Part shown: piece after piece, positions 10,062-22,403 of the stretch
How positions within the stretch are numbered: the stretch's first letter is position 1
Layout: every line of letters starts with the position of its first letter
Assembly (NCBI GenBank): GCA_023512835.1
Contig: CM042084.1
Span: 48,965,609 to 49,029,608 of the forward strand
DNA from: Taxillus chinensis
Lineage: Eukaryota > Streptophyta > Magnoliopsida > Santalales > Loranthaceae
Length of the DNA stretch: 64,000 nt
Direction: 5' to 3'
Notes under the pieces: model-generated
What the model was told of the DNA's origin: nothing
Database searches by the model: none
The model's input: only the letters and a program-made list of their open reading frames with translations
Made by a program: the position numbers and the translations under genes

Positions 10062-12860
10062 AGAAGGAGATGCTTTGCAACGTAAGGACCAGAAGGAAAA
10101 GGTTGGGAGTAGTCAACCGACAATCTGTCAGCCCTGAAGTTAGCTTTCCCGTTCCGTATCAACCTCCTATGCCGTATCCTCAGAGGCTGAGGAAAAAGAA
10201 ATTAGATGCTCAGTTCCAGAAATTCTTAGATGTATTCAAGAAGCTAGAGGTGAACATTCCATTCATAGAAGCCTTGGAGCAGATGCCTGGATATGTCAAA
10301 TTTTTAAAGGATCTACTGTCCAAGAGGAGAAGTTACACTGATTGTGAGATAGTGGCTCTCACAAATGACATCAGTGCGATGGTGCAAGACAAGCTACCAC
10401 CCAAGCTTAAAGATCCGGGTAGTTTCACTCTGACCTGCACCATTGGCACCTCGCAATTGGAGCAAGCCCTATGTGATTTAGGGGCAAGTATAAATCTGAT
10501 GCCAATGTCTATCTATCGGCGACTGAGCATGACTGGAATAAAGCCCACTTCCATATCTTTGCAATTTGCTGATCGCTCGATAGGAAAGCCGGCGGGCATC
10601 ATTGAAGATGTTTTAATCAAGGTGGATCGCTTTATCTTCCCAGTGGATTTTGTTGTTTTGGAAATGGAGGAAGATAAAGGAGTCCAGCTGATTCTTGGAA
10701 GGCCATTCTTGAGTACCGGAAGGGCCTTGATCGATGTAAACTCAGGGGAGTTGACGCTGCGTGTGGATGAAGACGCGGTGGTGTTCAACATGGAGCGTTC
10801 GATGCGCAAGGCGAATGATCATTCCAGCTGTTATTGGATTGATCAGATTGCTGAATTTGTGGACAGCTACTTCGAAGAGAGCTTGATCACTGAAAGCTTG
10901 GATCACGAATTGCAGCAGGTGGATTTTGCTGAGACGGAACCGGAAGAGACTTATGAAGTGCTGAAAGACCAAACTGAGCAGCAGCCTTCCTTAACTGAAT
11001 CCTCAGCACTCACGGAACCCTTGCCAGTTCTAAGCAACTCCCGAAACATCCGAGGTATGAGTTTTTGGATACACAAGGGCGTTACCCTGTGATACTAGCC
11101 GCATCCTTAACGAGGAAGAAACCAGACAGCTACTAGAAGTCTTAAGGGAGCATAAGCAGGCCCTGGGGTGGTCTCTGGATGATATAAAAGGTATAAGTCC
11201 AGCAGTCTGCATGCACAAGATACTGATGGAGGAGTCTTATACACCTACTGTAGAGCGCCAACGCAGGCTTAATCCTACAATGAAGGAAGTTGTTGGCAAG
11301 GAGATTCTAAAGTGGAGGAAAGCGGGCATCATATATGCCATTTCAGATAGCTCCTGGGTTAGTCCAGTGCAAGTGGTTCCCAAGAAGGGTGGCATGATAG
11401 TGATACGCAATGAGAAGAACGAGCTCATTCCATCCCGCACAGTGACCGGGTGGTGCGTGTGCATTGACTACCGCAAGCTGAATAAAGCCACGCGTAAGGA
11501 CCACTTTCCGTTACCTTTCATTGATCAAATGCTAGATCGGTTAGCTGGCTACCCATATTATTGTTTTCTGGACGGTCATTCTGGATACAACCAGATAGCA
11601 GTTGCCTCGGAGGATCAAGAGAAGACTACATTCACGTGCCCTTTTGGCACGTATGCTTTCAGGCGTATGCCATTTGGTCTCTGCAACGCACCTGCTACTT
11701 TCCAGAGGTGTATGATGGCAATTTTTCAAGGGTTAGTGGAGGACATTATGGAAGTCTTTATGGATGACTTCTCGGTATTTGGTTCATCTTTTTCCATCTC
11801 GCCTCGAAATCCGGAAACCGTGCTTGATCCGATGCAAGGAAAAGGACCTGGTCTTGAACTGGGAGAAGTGTCACTTCATGGTCAAGGAAGGAGTCGTCCT
11901 TGGGCATAGAGTGTCCGCAGCTGGGTTGGAAGTAGATAAAGCAAAGATCTCAACCATTGAGAGTCTACCTCCTCCTACCAATGTGAAGGGCATCCGGAGC
12001 TTCCTGGGTCATGCAGGGTTTTATCGGCGGTTCATCAAAGATTTCTCAAAAATTGCCAAGCCCCTAAGCATGCTTTTAGAGAAGGATGTTCCTTTCATAT
12101 TTTCGGAAGACTGCCTTCAGGCCTTTACGAGCTTTGAAAGAGAAGCTCGGTTCAAGCACCGGTGATAGTAGCTCCAAACTGGTCGCAACCCTTTGAGCTG
12201 ATGTGTGATGCGAGTGACTTTGCAGTCGGAGCAGTGCTTGGGCAGAAACGGGACAAGGTTTTCAGGGCAATATATTATGCCAGTCGCACCCTCAATGAGG
12301 CCCAGCTCAATTACACCACTACAGAGAAAGAGTTACTTGTTGTGGTATTTGCTTGTGATAAGTTTCGGTCATATCTTTTGGGCACTAAGGTCATTGTCTA
12401 TACCGACCACGCTGCCTTGAGATACTTGTTCAGCAAGAAGGATGCGAAACCCAGGTTGATCAGATGGGTTTTGTTACTCCAAGAGTTTGATCTGGAGATT
12501 AAAGACTTGAAGGGGACTTCCAATACTGTGGCAGACCATTTGTCAAGGCTGGAGCTAGGGGAAGGTAGTACTCAAGGTGCTACTATTTCTGACACCTTCC
12601 CTGATGAGCAGCTCTTTGTAGCTGAAGCAAAGACGCCATGGTTTGCTGATATCGTGAACTACCATGCATGTGACTATATACCTACCGAGTTTACTTATCA
12701 GGAAAAGAAGAGGTTCCTCTTTAATGCAAGAAGATACATTTGGGATGAGCCTGTTCTATACAGGCAATGTGCTGATCAGATCATCAGAAAATGTGTGCCA
12801 GAAGAGGAAGTGGACAGCATATTGAAGCATTGTCATTCATCTGACTATGCTGCCATTTAG
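10062..12860 (+). pseudogene. Protease, reverse transcriptase and RNase H (Athila-like pol)
   Basis: The protease lies near 10430-10520 with the Athila-type motif LCDLGASINLMP (DLGA in place of DTGA). Reverse transcriptase starts near 11211 (RRLNPTMKEVVGKEILKW) and has [36 protein letters not shown] and the catalytic FMDDFSVFG. A frameshift near 11780 moves it to a second frame (VLGHRVSAAGLEVDKAKI). RNase H is in 12162-12600 ([50 protein letters not shown]). At least three frame changes or stops separate the pieces (near 11090-11210, 11780-11900 and 12160), so it is inactive. Confidence 0.9.
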
Positions 12861-12889
12861 GAGTGCAAAGAACGGTGGCAAAGATCCTA

Positions 12890-13918
12890 CAAAGTGGGTT
12901 TTACTGGCCAACCATGTTCACAGACACGTACACCTTTGTTAAGTCATGTGATTAGTGTCAAAGAACAGGAGGGATTACAAGGAAGCAAGAAATGCCCCAA
13001 ACTGGCATTATGCGAGTAGAACTTTTTGACATATGGAGAATCGATTTCATGGGACCTTTCCCACCATCAGATGGATTTTCGTACATCCTTCTAGCTGTTG
13101 ATTACCTCTCGAAGTGGGTTGAAGCTATACCCACTAGGAAGAATGATGCGCAAGTGGTTACCAAGTTCCTTCGCCGCAACATATTCAGCAGGTTTGGAAC
13201 ACCTAGAGCAATTATCAGTGATGAAGGGAGTCACTTCTGTAATAAGCTTTTCGACAAGCTCTTAAACAAATATGGAGTTCAACATAGGCGCACCCTAGCC
13301 TATCATCCACAAGCAAACAGTCAAGCTGAAGTTTCAAACTGTGAGATCAAGCACATTTTGGAAAAGACAGTGGGAGGCAACCGAAAAGATTGGTCTCTAA
13401 AACTCGATGAGGCGTTGTGGGCTTACCGCACAGCATTCAAAACGCCCATCGGAATGTCTCCCTATCGTCTCTTGTACGGAAAGGCCTGCCATTTGCCTGT
13501 TGAATTGGAACACAAAGCCTTTTGGGCAGTTAAAAAGCTGAACATGGATCCCAATGTTGCTGCTGAACTACGATTGCACCAACTAAATGAGTTGGAGGAA
13601 TTTCGCTTCAATGCCTATGAGAGTGCTAAGCTGTACAAGGAGAAGTCTAAGCTCCAACATGATAAGAAGATCAACCCCTCTACTGTTGAACCAGGGCAGA
13701 AGGTGCTTCTCTTTAATTCCAGACTTAAACTCTTCCCTGGGAAGCTGCGATCTAAATAGATGGGGCCTTTCACTGTTACAAAGGTTTTCCCATATGGCAG
13801 TGTTGAACTCCAATCAACCTCCTGGAAAATATTCAAAGTAAATGGTCAGCGTGTAAAGCCATACTACATTCAGGACCATGCTAAGGAGGTTGATCATTTC
13901 ACTCTGAGCACAACTTGA
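12890..13918 (+). pseudogene. Integrase (Athila-like pol, 3' end)
   Basis: The catalytic core is clear: Asp in [15 protein letters not shown], Asp in [14 protein letters not shown] and Glu in [15 protein letters not shown]. It continues with the region after the core ([19 protein letters not shown] and [19 protein letters not shown]). A TAG sits where Trp is usual in the downstream motif (SK-stop-MGPFTVTKVFPYGSVEL), and the frame then runs to TGA 13916-13918. The N-terminal zinc-binding part (12850-12990) is degraded. Confidence 0.88.
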
Positions 13919-15711
13919 CAGAGGGGACGGTCAAGCTAAAGACCTAAACTCAGCGCTTCATGGGAGGCAACCCATGGTGACTTCTTTTCCTTTTTATTTT
14001 ATTTTATTTTATTTTACTGGGATATTTTTATTGTGTGCTTTAACCCATAGTCTATAGGGAGTGCATATCTGCTTTGTTTTAATTTTATTTGCAGCGTTTG
14101 AACTAGGGCCTAGGTCCATATTTCTTGATGGAACTTATGTCTGCTTGGGCTTACTTGGGCTTGTGTATCAGAACTTTAGATAACTTTTCTAAGGCCCACA
14201 TCCAAGCCCAGTTGAATTGAATCAAAGGGGCCCACTTCAATCTATTGCCAACCCAAGGAGATGAAGTTATGGATTATGAGATGGGCTACTAGTCTGACAA
14301 ATTTCAACAACATTGGGCTTCGATGAAGGGGTGTCAACCAGCTTGCCCGTGAAAAAGAGTTTGTCACGTGCACATCTATAGCGTTCCCACCAACCGGTAA
14401 CGGTCTTCTGCCTTTTTCCTTTTCCCATGCTCTGAGGGCATCACATCATTTCAGTATAGGGGGGGGGGGGTTTCCCTTGAACCGGTTGTTTGTTTGTTTG
14501 CATGAATGTTTCATTGTTCTCTTATGTTTTTGCTGTGAATGTATGTTTTGCCTGTGAGGTGCATGGCTACCAAGGTATGCAAATTCTGGTTAACTATATT
14601 GACCACCTTAGTATCCTGTTGTGATAAAGATGTTTCAATTGTTAAGGTGTGTTATAAGTTAGTTAAGCATGTCGTTACTTTTTGTATGATATCACCATGA
14701 TTTTGGAGCTGACATTTGAATAGTTAGCTGAGCATGTTATGATAGGATGAACTTTGTAAACCCTGAAGTGATGTGCAGCATAGGCATATACTTTTTGAGA
14801 GCACCATTATCTTGCCTTTGAGTGTATTTTATGGGTTATTGGGTTCTCAATTTGCTCTTAATATTCATCACTAGCTATTTAATGGTTGGAGTTACTTAGG
14901 CATACGAAGTACCTGTTCGTGCTAAGTGTTTGGTGTATGGTGTTAGTGATTCAAGTATTTCTGTTCAGGTTGTTTAAAAACAAAAAAAACAAAAAAAAAA
15001 CAAAAAAAGGGCTTGTGTGAGGACAATAGTAGAGTGAATAATTCATCAAGGGAGAGCATAAAATGCAACCTTGTAAGGTTATTACTCAAAAGAAGTGTGA
15101 AAAAAAAAACTGTGTTTGCCAGAATAAAAGCCACAATGGCTTACTGTTTATATGTGTTTTTGTTTTCGTGTTGCAGCCATAATGGCTAAGTTGTTTTGTT
15201 GTGCAATTTGTGTCACAAATGTGAGCTTAAATCTTTAGCTCCAAGTGTTTATCAGTAAGTAGAATAAAGTGTGTTTTTTCCATGACGAGCACAATGTGGA
15301 TCTCTCATGTTTACTTGGCAAAAACTTAATCAATAGCTAGTAGTGGGTGTAAGAGTAAACCCTTAGTTGTTAGGCATTGATAGTAGGGCCTGAGAGGAGA
15401 GAAAAGAAAGTTATATTTGAGTGAGGCTGCTCTAACCTTCGTGAGGACTTTCAGGGGGAGCTAAGTTCATTATATCCTTGCATGTTTGCTCCTATCTGAA
15501 CTGTTAGTAACGATATTACATGGTTGTTGGACTTGATAGTAAGGGCATGTTTCGATTAACTTATGATTCATTTTTAGCTATTGAATGTCTACTTCATCAT
15601 GATAGAAATGTATGCCTTGGGAAACCATGCCTCTCTTGTTTGTTAGTTTATTCTTTCTTTTCCATTTGACTGTGTGTTTATTTCTTTTTGCTTGAGGACA
15701 AGCAAAGGTTC
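13919..15711 (+). other. Athila-like 3' non-coding region, no env ORF
   Basis: About 1.8 kb between integrase and PPT with no credible ORF. It contains GGGAGGCAACCC soon after pol, homopolymer runs, a diverged CACGTG hairpin at 14343-14372, and TTGAGGACAAGCAAAGGTT just before the PPT, a phrase typical of Athila 3' ends. Many Athila elements carry an envelope-like ORF here; I see none. Confidence 0.75.
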
Positions 15712-15726
15712 AAGTATGGGGGAATT
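15712..15726 (+). other. Polypurine tract of the Athila-like element
   Basis: AAGTATGGGGGAATT directly precedes the 3' LTR at 15727. Confidence 0.85.
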
Positions 15727-17244
15727 CGATAACGTGCATTTATGCCGTTATCCTAGACCTTATATAGGGTGTTTTAGCGTATGTTTTGTACCTATTTGCA
15801 TGCTATTTTACACATATTTGCTCTAACCCCTAGGAAGACCCTGTTTGGTGTATAGTGGTACTTTTTGAGTGTTTTTGGCAGGTTTTGGAGCAACCTTTTC
15901 CCACACACCTTCGCTAGATCACTCCATACACTCAAGAGGAAGCTATAGGAAGAAGATGGAAGCAAAATGAAGGCAAAATCAAGGTGCACGTGAAAAGCTT
16001 TCTCACGTGCATTCTCACGTGCAAGGATTTTATTGCATGGATGCCTTCTACAACTCAAGAGGAAGCTTTGGAGCAAATTTGAGTCGAATTGGAGCTGCAC
16101 GTGAAAAGGGTCTTCTCACGTGCATTCTCACGTGCAGGCATTTTTGAGCTCCAAATGATGTGTTTTGTTGCTTTAATCATTTTCCTCTAAAGAACTGGGG
16201 TCAAATTTGGTGTAGTTTGAGTTTTATTTCGCCTAGAACGTCGAATAGTGTCACTAACCAAAACGACGTCGTTTTGGCTGCGACCACATTTATAATTAGG
16301 GCACACTTTTTGTAACCCTAATTTGGCCCACTAAATCTTATAAATAGGGGGCTTGGGAGGCATTGTAAATCATCTTGAGTGGGAGAATTTGATCTGAGTT
16401 CGAAAAGAACTATAGCCGTTGCTACAAGATCGGATTGTCCTTGGCAAAGAGTTATTTTGGGCGGACGCCGGGAGTCGTTGGAGGCCGGAGTCCTGGTTCA
16501 TCTTGGGGTCTTCCTTTATTGTCCTGGATCTGTAATCATGTTCTTTCTTGTAATTGTTATTGCTTATGTCATGATTATGGAGTAGTTTTATTTGTCTAGG
16601 GGAGCAATGTAGCCCCCAATAAATTGTGTTCGATTTGGTTATGGTTGTTCAATAAAATAGAATTTAGTTCTTGTTTAATTCACTTGCTTGAATGGAAATG
16701 CCTAGTTTATGCATAATTAGGTAATCTTAGCCCTTGTCTAGGGTAGAACACTAGTGAATTAGATTTAATATTGCATGATGGACCAAGTCTGCAACTATTA
16801 GATTGTTTATCTACCTTGATCACTTTTATTCACATGGACCAAATGGGATAAAAGCCTTAAATCTATCTTAGCATGGACCAAATGTAAGATAGGTAGGAGA
16901 TAATCAACATGAACATAAACTAGAACATAAATCAAGAACAAGAGCCATAACCAGAGACTATTACAATCGATTGGGTGGTAAACATTGTGACCCTAGATCC
17001 TTAATCACTGAAATTTCTATACCACTAGCTTGCCAACATTCTGATTTAATCATTTTTCGTTCAAACTATGTGTACAACAAAAATCAATTGTCCAGACATA
17101 AAATCAACTTATTAGCTTAGTGTTTGCTGCTTAACAGCATTAGCTACCTCCCTGTGGGTTCGACAACCGGAGTCTTAATACTCCATTTTATTACTTGACC
17201 AGTGCACTTGCTGTAAAACCTATAGACACAATTTATACGGGTCA
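15727..17244 (+). repeat. Athila-like 3' LTR
   Basis: Nearly identical to 6757-8275. It begins CGATAACG instead of TGATAACG and ends TTTATACGGGTCA, followed by the TSD GCCGT. It contains hairpins at 15985-16023 and 16096-16136, the palindrome at 16258-16277 and a TATA box at 16339-16346. Substitutions and a one-base indel against the 5' LTR are visible. Confidence 0.93.
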
Positions 17245-17249
17245 GCCGT

Positions 17250-17869
17250 CCTCCCCATGCAAGATGCTCCGGCAGCAACCAGCAGCTCTCCTTCATTCCC
17301 TCTCTCTAGCTCTCTTTCTCTCTCTCTACAACGGCTGCAGCAGCTGAAGAGAACCCTAAACCTAACACAAGGAGCCTTCACCTCTTTATATAGGCAACTC
17401 AAACCCCAAAACGACGTAGTTTTGATTAAATGAATCCCAGCATCAAAATGATGTAGTTTTGATGACAGACTATAACCTTTTTGCAACCACACCGGACAAA
17501 GCACTCATAATTTCACCATGGTCCTTTAGCAAAAGAGGATCAAAACAACAAAACAAGGGTATTGGAGGCTGCACGTGAGAAAGACCTTTCTCACGGGCAC
17601 CTCCAAATGCTCTAGAATTTCACCACAAGCCTTGGAACAACATCAGGAAGGCTCCCATGCAAAAATCTCATTGCACGTGAAAAGCCCTTCTCACGTGCAT
17701 TCTCACGTGCACTCCCTATTGGGCTCAAACTTTGCCTCTTGCTTGCTCATCAACATACAAGATGATTTAGCCAAAGTGTGTGGAAATAAAACTCCCTAAA
17801 ACCCAACAATTTCCACCTAATAAGGCAAAACTGACTAACTCCTCACATCCCAAAATACGGGTCATTACA
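17250..17869 (-). repeat. Tekay-like upstream (5') LTR, distal part with promoter
   Basis: Continuation of the LTR split at 6756. Read on the minus strand it begins TGTAATGACCCGTATTTTGG and holds a CCACACAC block, CACGTG hairpins (17672-17711 and 17570-17600), AAAACTACGTCGTTTTGG (17406-17424), and a TATA box. Its order of elements parallels the Athila LTR. Its right end borders Copia I LTR at 17870. Confidence 0.9.
17384..17392 (-). promoter_or_regulatory. TATA box of the Tekay-like LTR
   Basis: The minus strand reads TATATAAAG, followed by a leader with CT/GA-rich sequence. It lies just downstream of the ACGTCGTTTT motif, as in the Athila LTR. Confidence 0.55.
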
Positions 17870-18801
17870 TATGCGGAATAAGGACCTGAGTCTTTATTTC
17901 GCACGGAGTAAGGAAATTTGATGCGGAGTAAGGAATCCGAACCTGTTACTCTTGCAGAGTAAGGATGTGCTGATACGGAGTAAGCCATCCGTTCCTTTAA
18001 CTCACACGGAGTAAGGAAACTTGATGCGGAGTAAGGAAGCGCTGATGCAGAGTAAGCACTCCGACCTTCTCATTCATACGGAGTAAGGAAGCGCTTACAC
18101 GGAATAAGGATTCAAGTTCTAAATTGATACGGAGTAAGCAATCATTGCTACGGAGTAAGGATCCGAGCTTAGTTTAACATGGAGTAAGGAACCTTACACC
18201 GGATTTAAGATGACGCTACTTTAACTTATCTCTTCGTATTCAAAGTTACCGGCTCGCTGCTTCCCGATGTAAGACAAACTCATTGAGAACGTAAATCATC
18301 TTACACGTGGATCATCCGGATATGTGGACACAACTTACACTGAACTTGGGAACTCACAAACACACTTATGTTTTGCAAACCCAAGACATTGAGCTCCACA
18401 TCCGCAGCACTTAAAACAGAGAGGATTCCGAGAAACAGTAATTATGCACATAGTCTGGAACAACAAGTTCCAAGATTGTCTCTCAAAGATGTGCTATATA
18501 TATTATGTAAACGAGTGAATGTAAAAGAGCTCAAGTAGATCATAGAGGCTAGTGTGTGAGTGCATTGTAAAAAGAGTGTTAGAGAGTTGTTAGTAGATCA
18601 AAAAGCTTCCAAAGCTTTAATTTACTTCCATTTTGTTGTACTTATCATTTTGATAATAAAACAAAATATTTTCACTACTTGGTTATTTTCCGCATTGATT
18701 CTATCTCTTAACCAGATAGGTGTTGTGCCAAAGAGTTAGAACAAGAGTTTCGATAAGAGCCTATTCACCCCCCCCCCCCTCTAGGCTCCAAGGGACCAAC
18801 A
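17870..18801 (+). repeat. Copia I 5' LTR (right part)
   Basis: Matches 49970-50901, ending AGGGACCAACA. It begins inside an array of short CGGAGTAAGGA-type repeats. Compared with the 3' LTR it has one extra repeat unit near 17915-17935 and lacks a 21-base stretch present near 50593-50613. It has a run of C bases at 18769-18779 shortly before its end. Confidence 0.9.
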
Positions 18802-18803
18802 AG

Positions 18804-18815
18804 TGGTATCAGAGC
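18804..18815 (+). other. Primer-binding site (initiator Met tRNA) of Copia I
   Basis: TGGTATCAGAGC, two bases after the LTR end CCAACA. Confidence 0.9.
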
Positions 18816-18858
18816 AAGTTCTATCTGCTCAAAGTAGAGATCCCACTCTCTCTCTCCA

Positions 18859-20504
18859 ATGGCCGAAGAAAGTAGTATGCTGTTCAACACTCGCCTTAAC
18901 TCTGGAGGTGTACAAGAGCCCCTCCCAAATCGAAGCAGTAGTGAAAATGTTGACCCACCTCAACCTGCTGCTGCTGCACCACAACGACGGAGTTCTGGTT
19001 TCACTCTGACCAAATCGTCAAAGTTCACACCTGAGCTTTTCTCCCAGTGGAAATCTCGCATGAGAATGTTCATGGTCCGCCATGATCATCTCATGTGGCC
19101 ATGTCTTTATCAGGAGATACCAATTCCGATGACTATCAGAGAACATGGAGTTAGAAGGCCAAAGATTGATGCCAAACTCACTCATGATGAAAGAGCCTGG
19201 CAGTGTGCTAGCGAAAAGGCTCTAGCATATGTTACATCCTCTTTGGACTCTGAAGCTTTCATGGACGTCCAGGGCTGCACGACAGCAAAAGCTGTCTGGG
19301 ATAAACTGACAATCCTCTATGAGGCAAGTCATTCCCAAATGCAGAATGTTATCTGTACTCTCAGGCAGAATTTTGAGAGTTTCAATCACAAACCTGGCGA
19401 ATCCCTAGAGAGCATCTATCGGAGATTCGGCAAGATCATCCTTGAGCGAAAAACTGTCCATGAGCACTACTCTCAATCTCAAATCAATGACAAGTTTTTC
19501 TGTTCTCTGCTGGATCGCTCCTACTCCAAGCAGCTCCAGATGCAAGCCGACAAGAACTGGTAGTATGTTCCCCTTGAAGAACTATACGGAGAGCTACGGA
19601 CTCACGAGGTCAGGTTCAAATACTCTGACCGAGATGAGAAAATAATTCGGAAAGAAAAGGGGTAGCTTTTAGAGCTACGGAATGTCTCAGCATACTGAGG
19701 AATGATGATTCGGAAGAGTCAGAGAACTTTGACTCTTACGCTGAAGAAGAAATAACTCTTCTGGTCAAATCCTTTGAGCGATTCCTTCGGAAAAGCAAAA
19801 AAGGGATTCAGAAGAGGCTGCTCATCATCATTCTGAAGGAAGGAGCGATCGTAGTCAAGTTCCTAGGAATGCTATAACCTTGTGAAACCCGGTCACTAGG
19901 CCAAGGATTGTAAATCCAAATCTAAGACGGCGGAGAAAAGTGACAAGGTTACTCCTTGATGCTCCACCTCAGAAAACAGCAAGAACAAGAGGAAGGCATT
20001 CGTCACCAAGTACGTAAGTGGCTCGGAAGAAGAGGAGGAATCCTCGGATGATGAGCCAACTCCTAAGCCGAACGTCTGCCTCATGGCAAATCTTGAGGTA
20101 CCTTCAATCTTCGAGCTCATGAGTAAATTAGAATCTCTTATTACTAAACGTGATCATGAAAAGAATGAGAGACTAATAATTACTCAAATGTACAAAGATA
20201 TGGAAAGTCAGAACAAACGTCTTGAAATTACTGTTGCTAGACTTGAAAAAGACATAATTGACTTCAGGGGTAAAGAGGCTTGGTATCATGATCTAAGAGC
20301 TAAAAATCATTTGCTAAATACCAACCTAACTGGCCTAAAAGTTATTGTGAAAAGACTCGAGAATGAACTGGAATAGGAAAAGGAAATAAATCGTAAGTGG
20401 CTAAAATCCGGGGAAATAGCCTCTGCATTTAGGACTGATCTGGATAACATCTGAGTTAAACCTGGCCTAGGCTCCAAACCATCTATCTCCACACAAGCTA
20501 TTGA
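18859..20504 (+). pseudogene. gag, 5' part (Copia I)
   Basis: ATG 18859 opens a 234-residue frame with the UBN2-type Copia gag domain: FTPELFSQWKSRMRMFMV, AVWDKLTILYEASHSQMQ and GESLESIYRRFGKIILE. TAG at 19561-19563 interrupts it, and further frame changes follow. A degenerate zinc knuckle lies near 19870-19915; its conserved KPGH is followed by a stop before AKDCKSK. Residues encoded at 20083-20376 are charged and likely coiled-coil. CACTA-1 cuts the frame at 20505. Gag would package the element RNA. Confidence 0.87.
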
Positions 20505-20639
20505 CACTACAAGAAATCAGGCCTACCGTAACATCAAAAATTAACACTATTGAAAAAGTATTATAATATGTAGGTATTAAAAAAAATAAAGAAGCGATAA
20601 CTCGGGTTGGATTGCGCGCCTGGATATTTTCAGTGCGTG

Positions 20640-21540
20640 GGATGTTTTTGATCAAATATAAGTGTTACCGGCACCCAAATCAAATCTCCCTCCTTTGGAT
20701 TGGACATCCATACCGAAAAAACAAAGACAAACACACACTCTATCTTATTCATCAACGACACACTTTCTCCCGTTCGATGAACCCTAGCTAGAAATAGTTC
20801 TCTACTTCCTCCTCCCGCATATCCACTAGGCCAAAACAAAGAGAGAGAGCTCTGGGGAAATATTGGTGATTTCCAGGCGATTGTTGGTTGAACGATCCCG
20901 TGGAACTGCTTTCTGTTCTCCTTTGGACAGTGTTTCTACTTCTAGCCGGTGGGGCCATTGCTGAATGCGGCTCGTGGGTGGTGGCAGCCACATAACCTCA
21001 GTTTGGTGGTCAACAACCCACTCTTCTGTGTTTTTCTAGTCTTCATCGTCGTGGAGCCCCCTCTCGAACTTCCGGTGCTGGTGATCCCGACCCAGCCTTC
21101 TCCAACGGCGGATTGGCAGTTTCCCTCGCCTGATCGTCTCTCGGATCTTGGACTTCCACTCGGCGGCACTCCCTCGTTGTCCTCCCTCTCGACCAGGCTT
21201 CACCAATGGATCGACGTGCTCCCCCGTCAGTCTGCGTGTGTCGGTTTTCGGTGGATCCATGTGATTCTCCCTCTGGAAGCCCCTTGCTGTCCTGTCCACG
21301 GGTCATTAGATCTGGACCTCGCTGATGGCCTCCAGTCCCCCCTCTCCCCCCATCCCCACCGGATTTACCCCTAGGGAAGGTTTCGTTGCTACCACCTACT
21401 CTAATGCTTGTTAACGGTGAGGTTCCTCTGTCTTTACATCTGCATCCCCTAAGAATTTCTACCACAGAGTCTCGATTTGACTCTTTTTTGTCAATTTCAG
21501 GTGGTGGTGTAGAAAGTGAAGGTGGCAGAGGTAACCGAGT
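20640..21540. other. GC-rich unrecognised segment inside CACTA-1
   Basis: This stretch is clearly richer in G and C than the AT-rich remainder of CACTA-1. It contains open frames on both strands (20949-21374 plus, 21043-21564 minus) that overlap and match nothing I know. It could be a captured exon or leader from a host gene. I do not assign a function. Confidence 0.35.
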
Positions 21541-22403
21541 AGGACTCACTACTACTGGTAACACCTACTCAAATTCGTCTATTTTTATAGCGATTGGGAT
21601 CACTATTTTTTATTTGAAATGTGTGTTTACTTTTTCCAGTTCATGTTCAATTTTGTATCTCTTTCCCTGATTTGAATCAGTAGTGAGTGACGTTTTCGTC
21701 AATCTCCATTTGTTTGTATTTGATCTATTTGGCAAAGTTTGTTTTTCTTTTATTTTGACTTTTTTTTATAACCTAGATTTATTTAGATTGGTTCCTGCTA
21801 GTAGCAGCTCTCAATAGATCATTTGTAGTTTTTACTCTTTTTTCTTTCTTTCTTTCATTTTAAGAAGAGTAAATCTAGTTTCTGATTTTTAGAAAAAAAA
21901 ATATATAAGCAAGAGGTGAAGTCTATGTCGTCTATAGATTCAAATTTGTAATGGTTACTTTGCCATCTTGATAGATTACCAATTTTATTTACTTCATTAT
22001 ATTATTCATCGAAGAGTATCAGTAGACAAGGTCCACTTTCTTAATTTTATATCAGGAGCAATAGGTGTGAAGTTTATCATGTTTTCTACAATCTCAAATT
22101 TGTCATATTTTTTTAGCAAGGAAATTTGTACTGATTGTTCTTCATCTTATTATGAAACACGAGTTGATATGCAGTTTCTTGAAGAATCAAGCATAAATTA
22201 GTTAATAGTTTTTTTGTGCATATATCTTTATGAATACTTTATTTACATGGTTCTTTGATGGACTCAGTGTGATTTAGACAAGGAACCTGCTATGTATATC
22301 CATATTCAACATTAGTTACATCCGAGGTCTTTTCCCATAAAAATATTTCAATGATAAGTCTGTAGCTACACCGGGTAATCTTGCAACCAATTTTTGTTTT
22401 CCT

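Larger units (their letters stand above)
6757..17244 (+). mobile_element. Athila-like Ty3/Gypsy retrotransposon, structurally complete
   Basis: Two LTRs of about 1.52 kb (6757-8275 and 15727-17244) enclose a PBS, gag, protease, reverse transcriptase, RNase H, integrase, non-coding DNA and a PPT. A 5-base TSD GCCGT flanks it (6752-6756 and 17245-17249), inside the Tekay LTR. The PBS sequence, the DLGA protease motif and the gag sequence mark the Athila lineage of the Tat/Athila branch. More than a dozen LTR-LTR differences are visible by eye, so it is not a brand-new insertion. There is no envelope-like ORF after integrase. Confidence 0.94.
1..17869 (-). mobile_element. Tekay-like Ty3/Gypsy chromovirus, minus strand, split by the Athila element
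   Basis: The order on the minus strand is LTR, PBS, gag, protease, reverse transcriptase, RNase H, integrase, chromodomain, PPT, LTR. Both LTRs carry the same end (CATCCCAAAATACGGGTCAT then TACA). The downstream LTR is cut by the window edge at base 1. The upstream LTR is split by the element at 6757-17244. The right end abuts Copia I LTR sequence at 17870. The other Copia I LTR is uninterrupted across the matching point (CTTATGCGG near 49970), so this is an insertion with TATGC as probable target. The C-terminal chromodomain and the TGTCACGCCCC end fit the Tekay/Del lineage. Every coding domain is present but frames are broken, so this copy is defective. Confidence 0.9.

Noticed and set aside
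17870..18200. CGGAGTAAGG repeats as a CRISPR or satellite
   Set aside because: They are short, irregular and contained in both Copia I LTRs, so they are part of the LTR.
20949..21564. Overlapping ORFs of 141 and 173 codons on opposite strands in CACTA-1
   Set aside because: Mutually overlapping, Pro/Arg/Gly-rich from base composition, with no recognisable domain.
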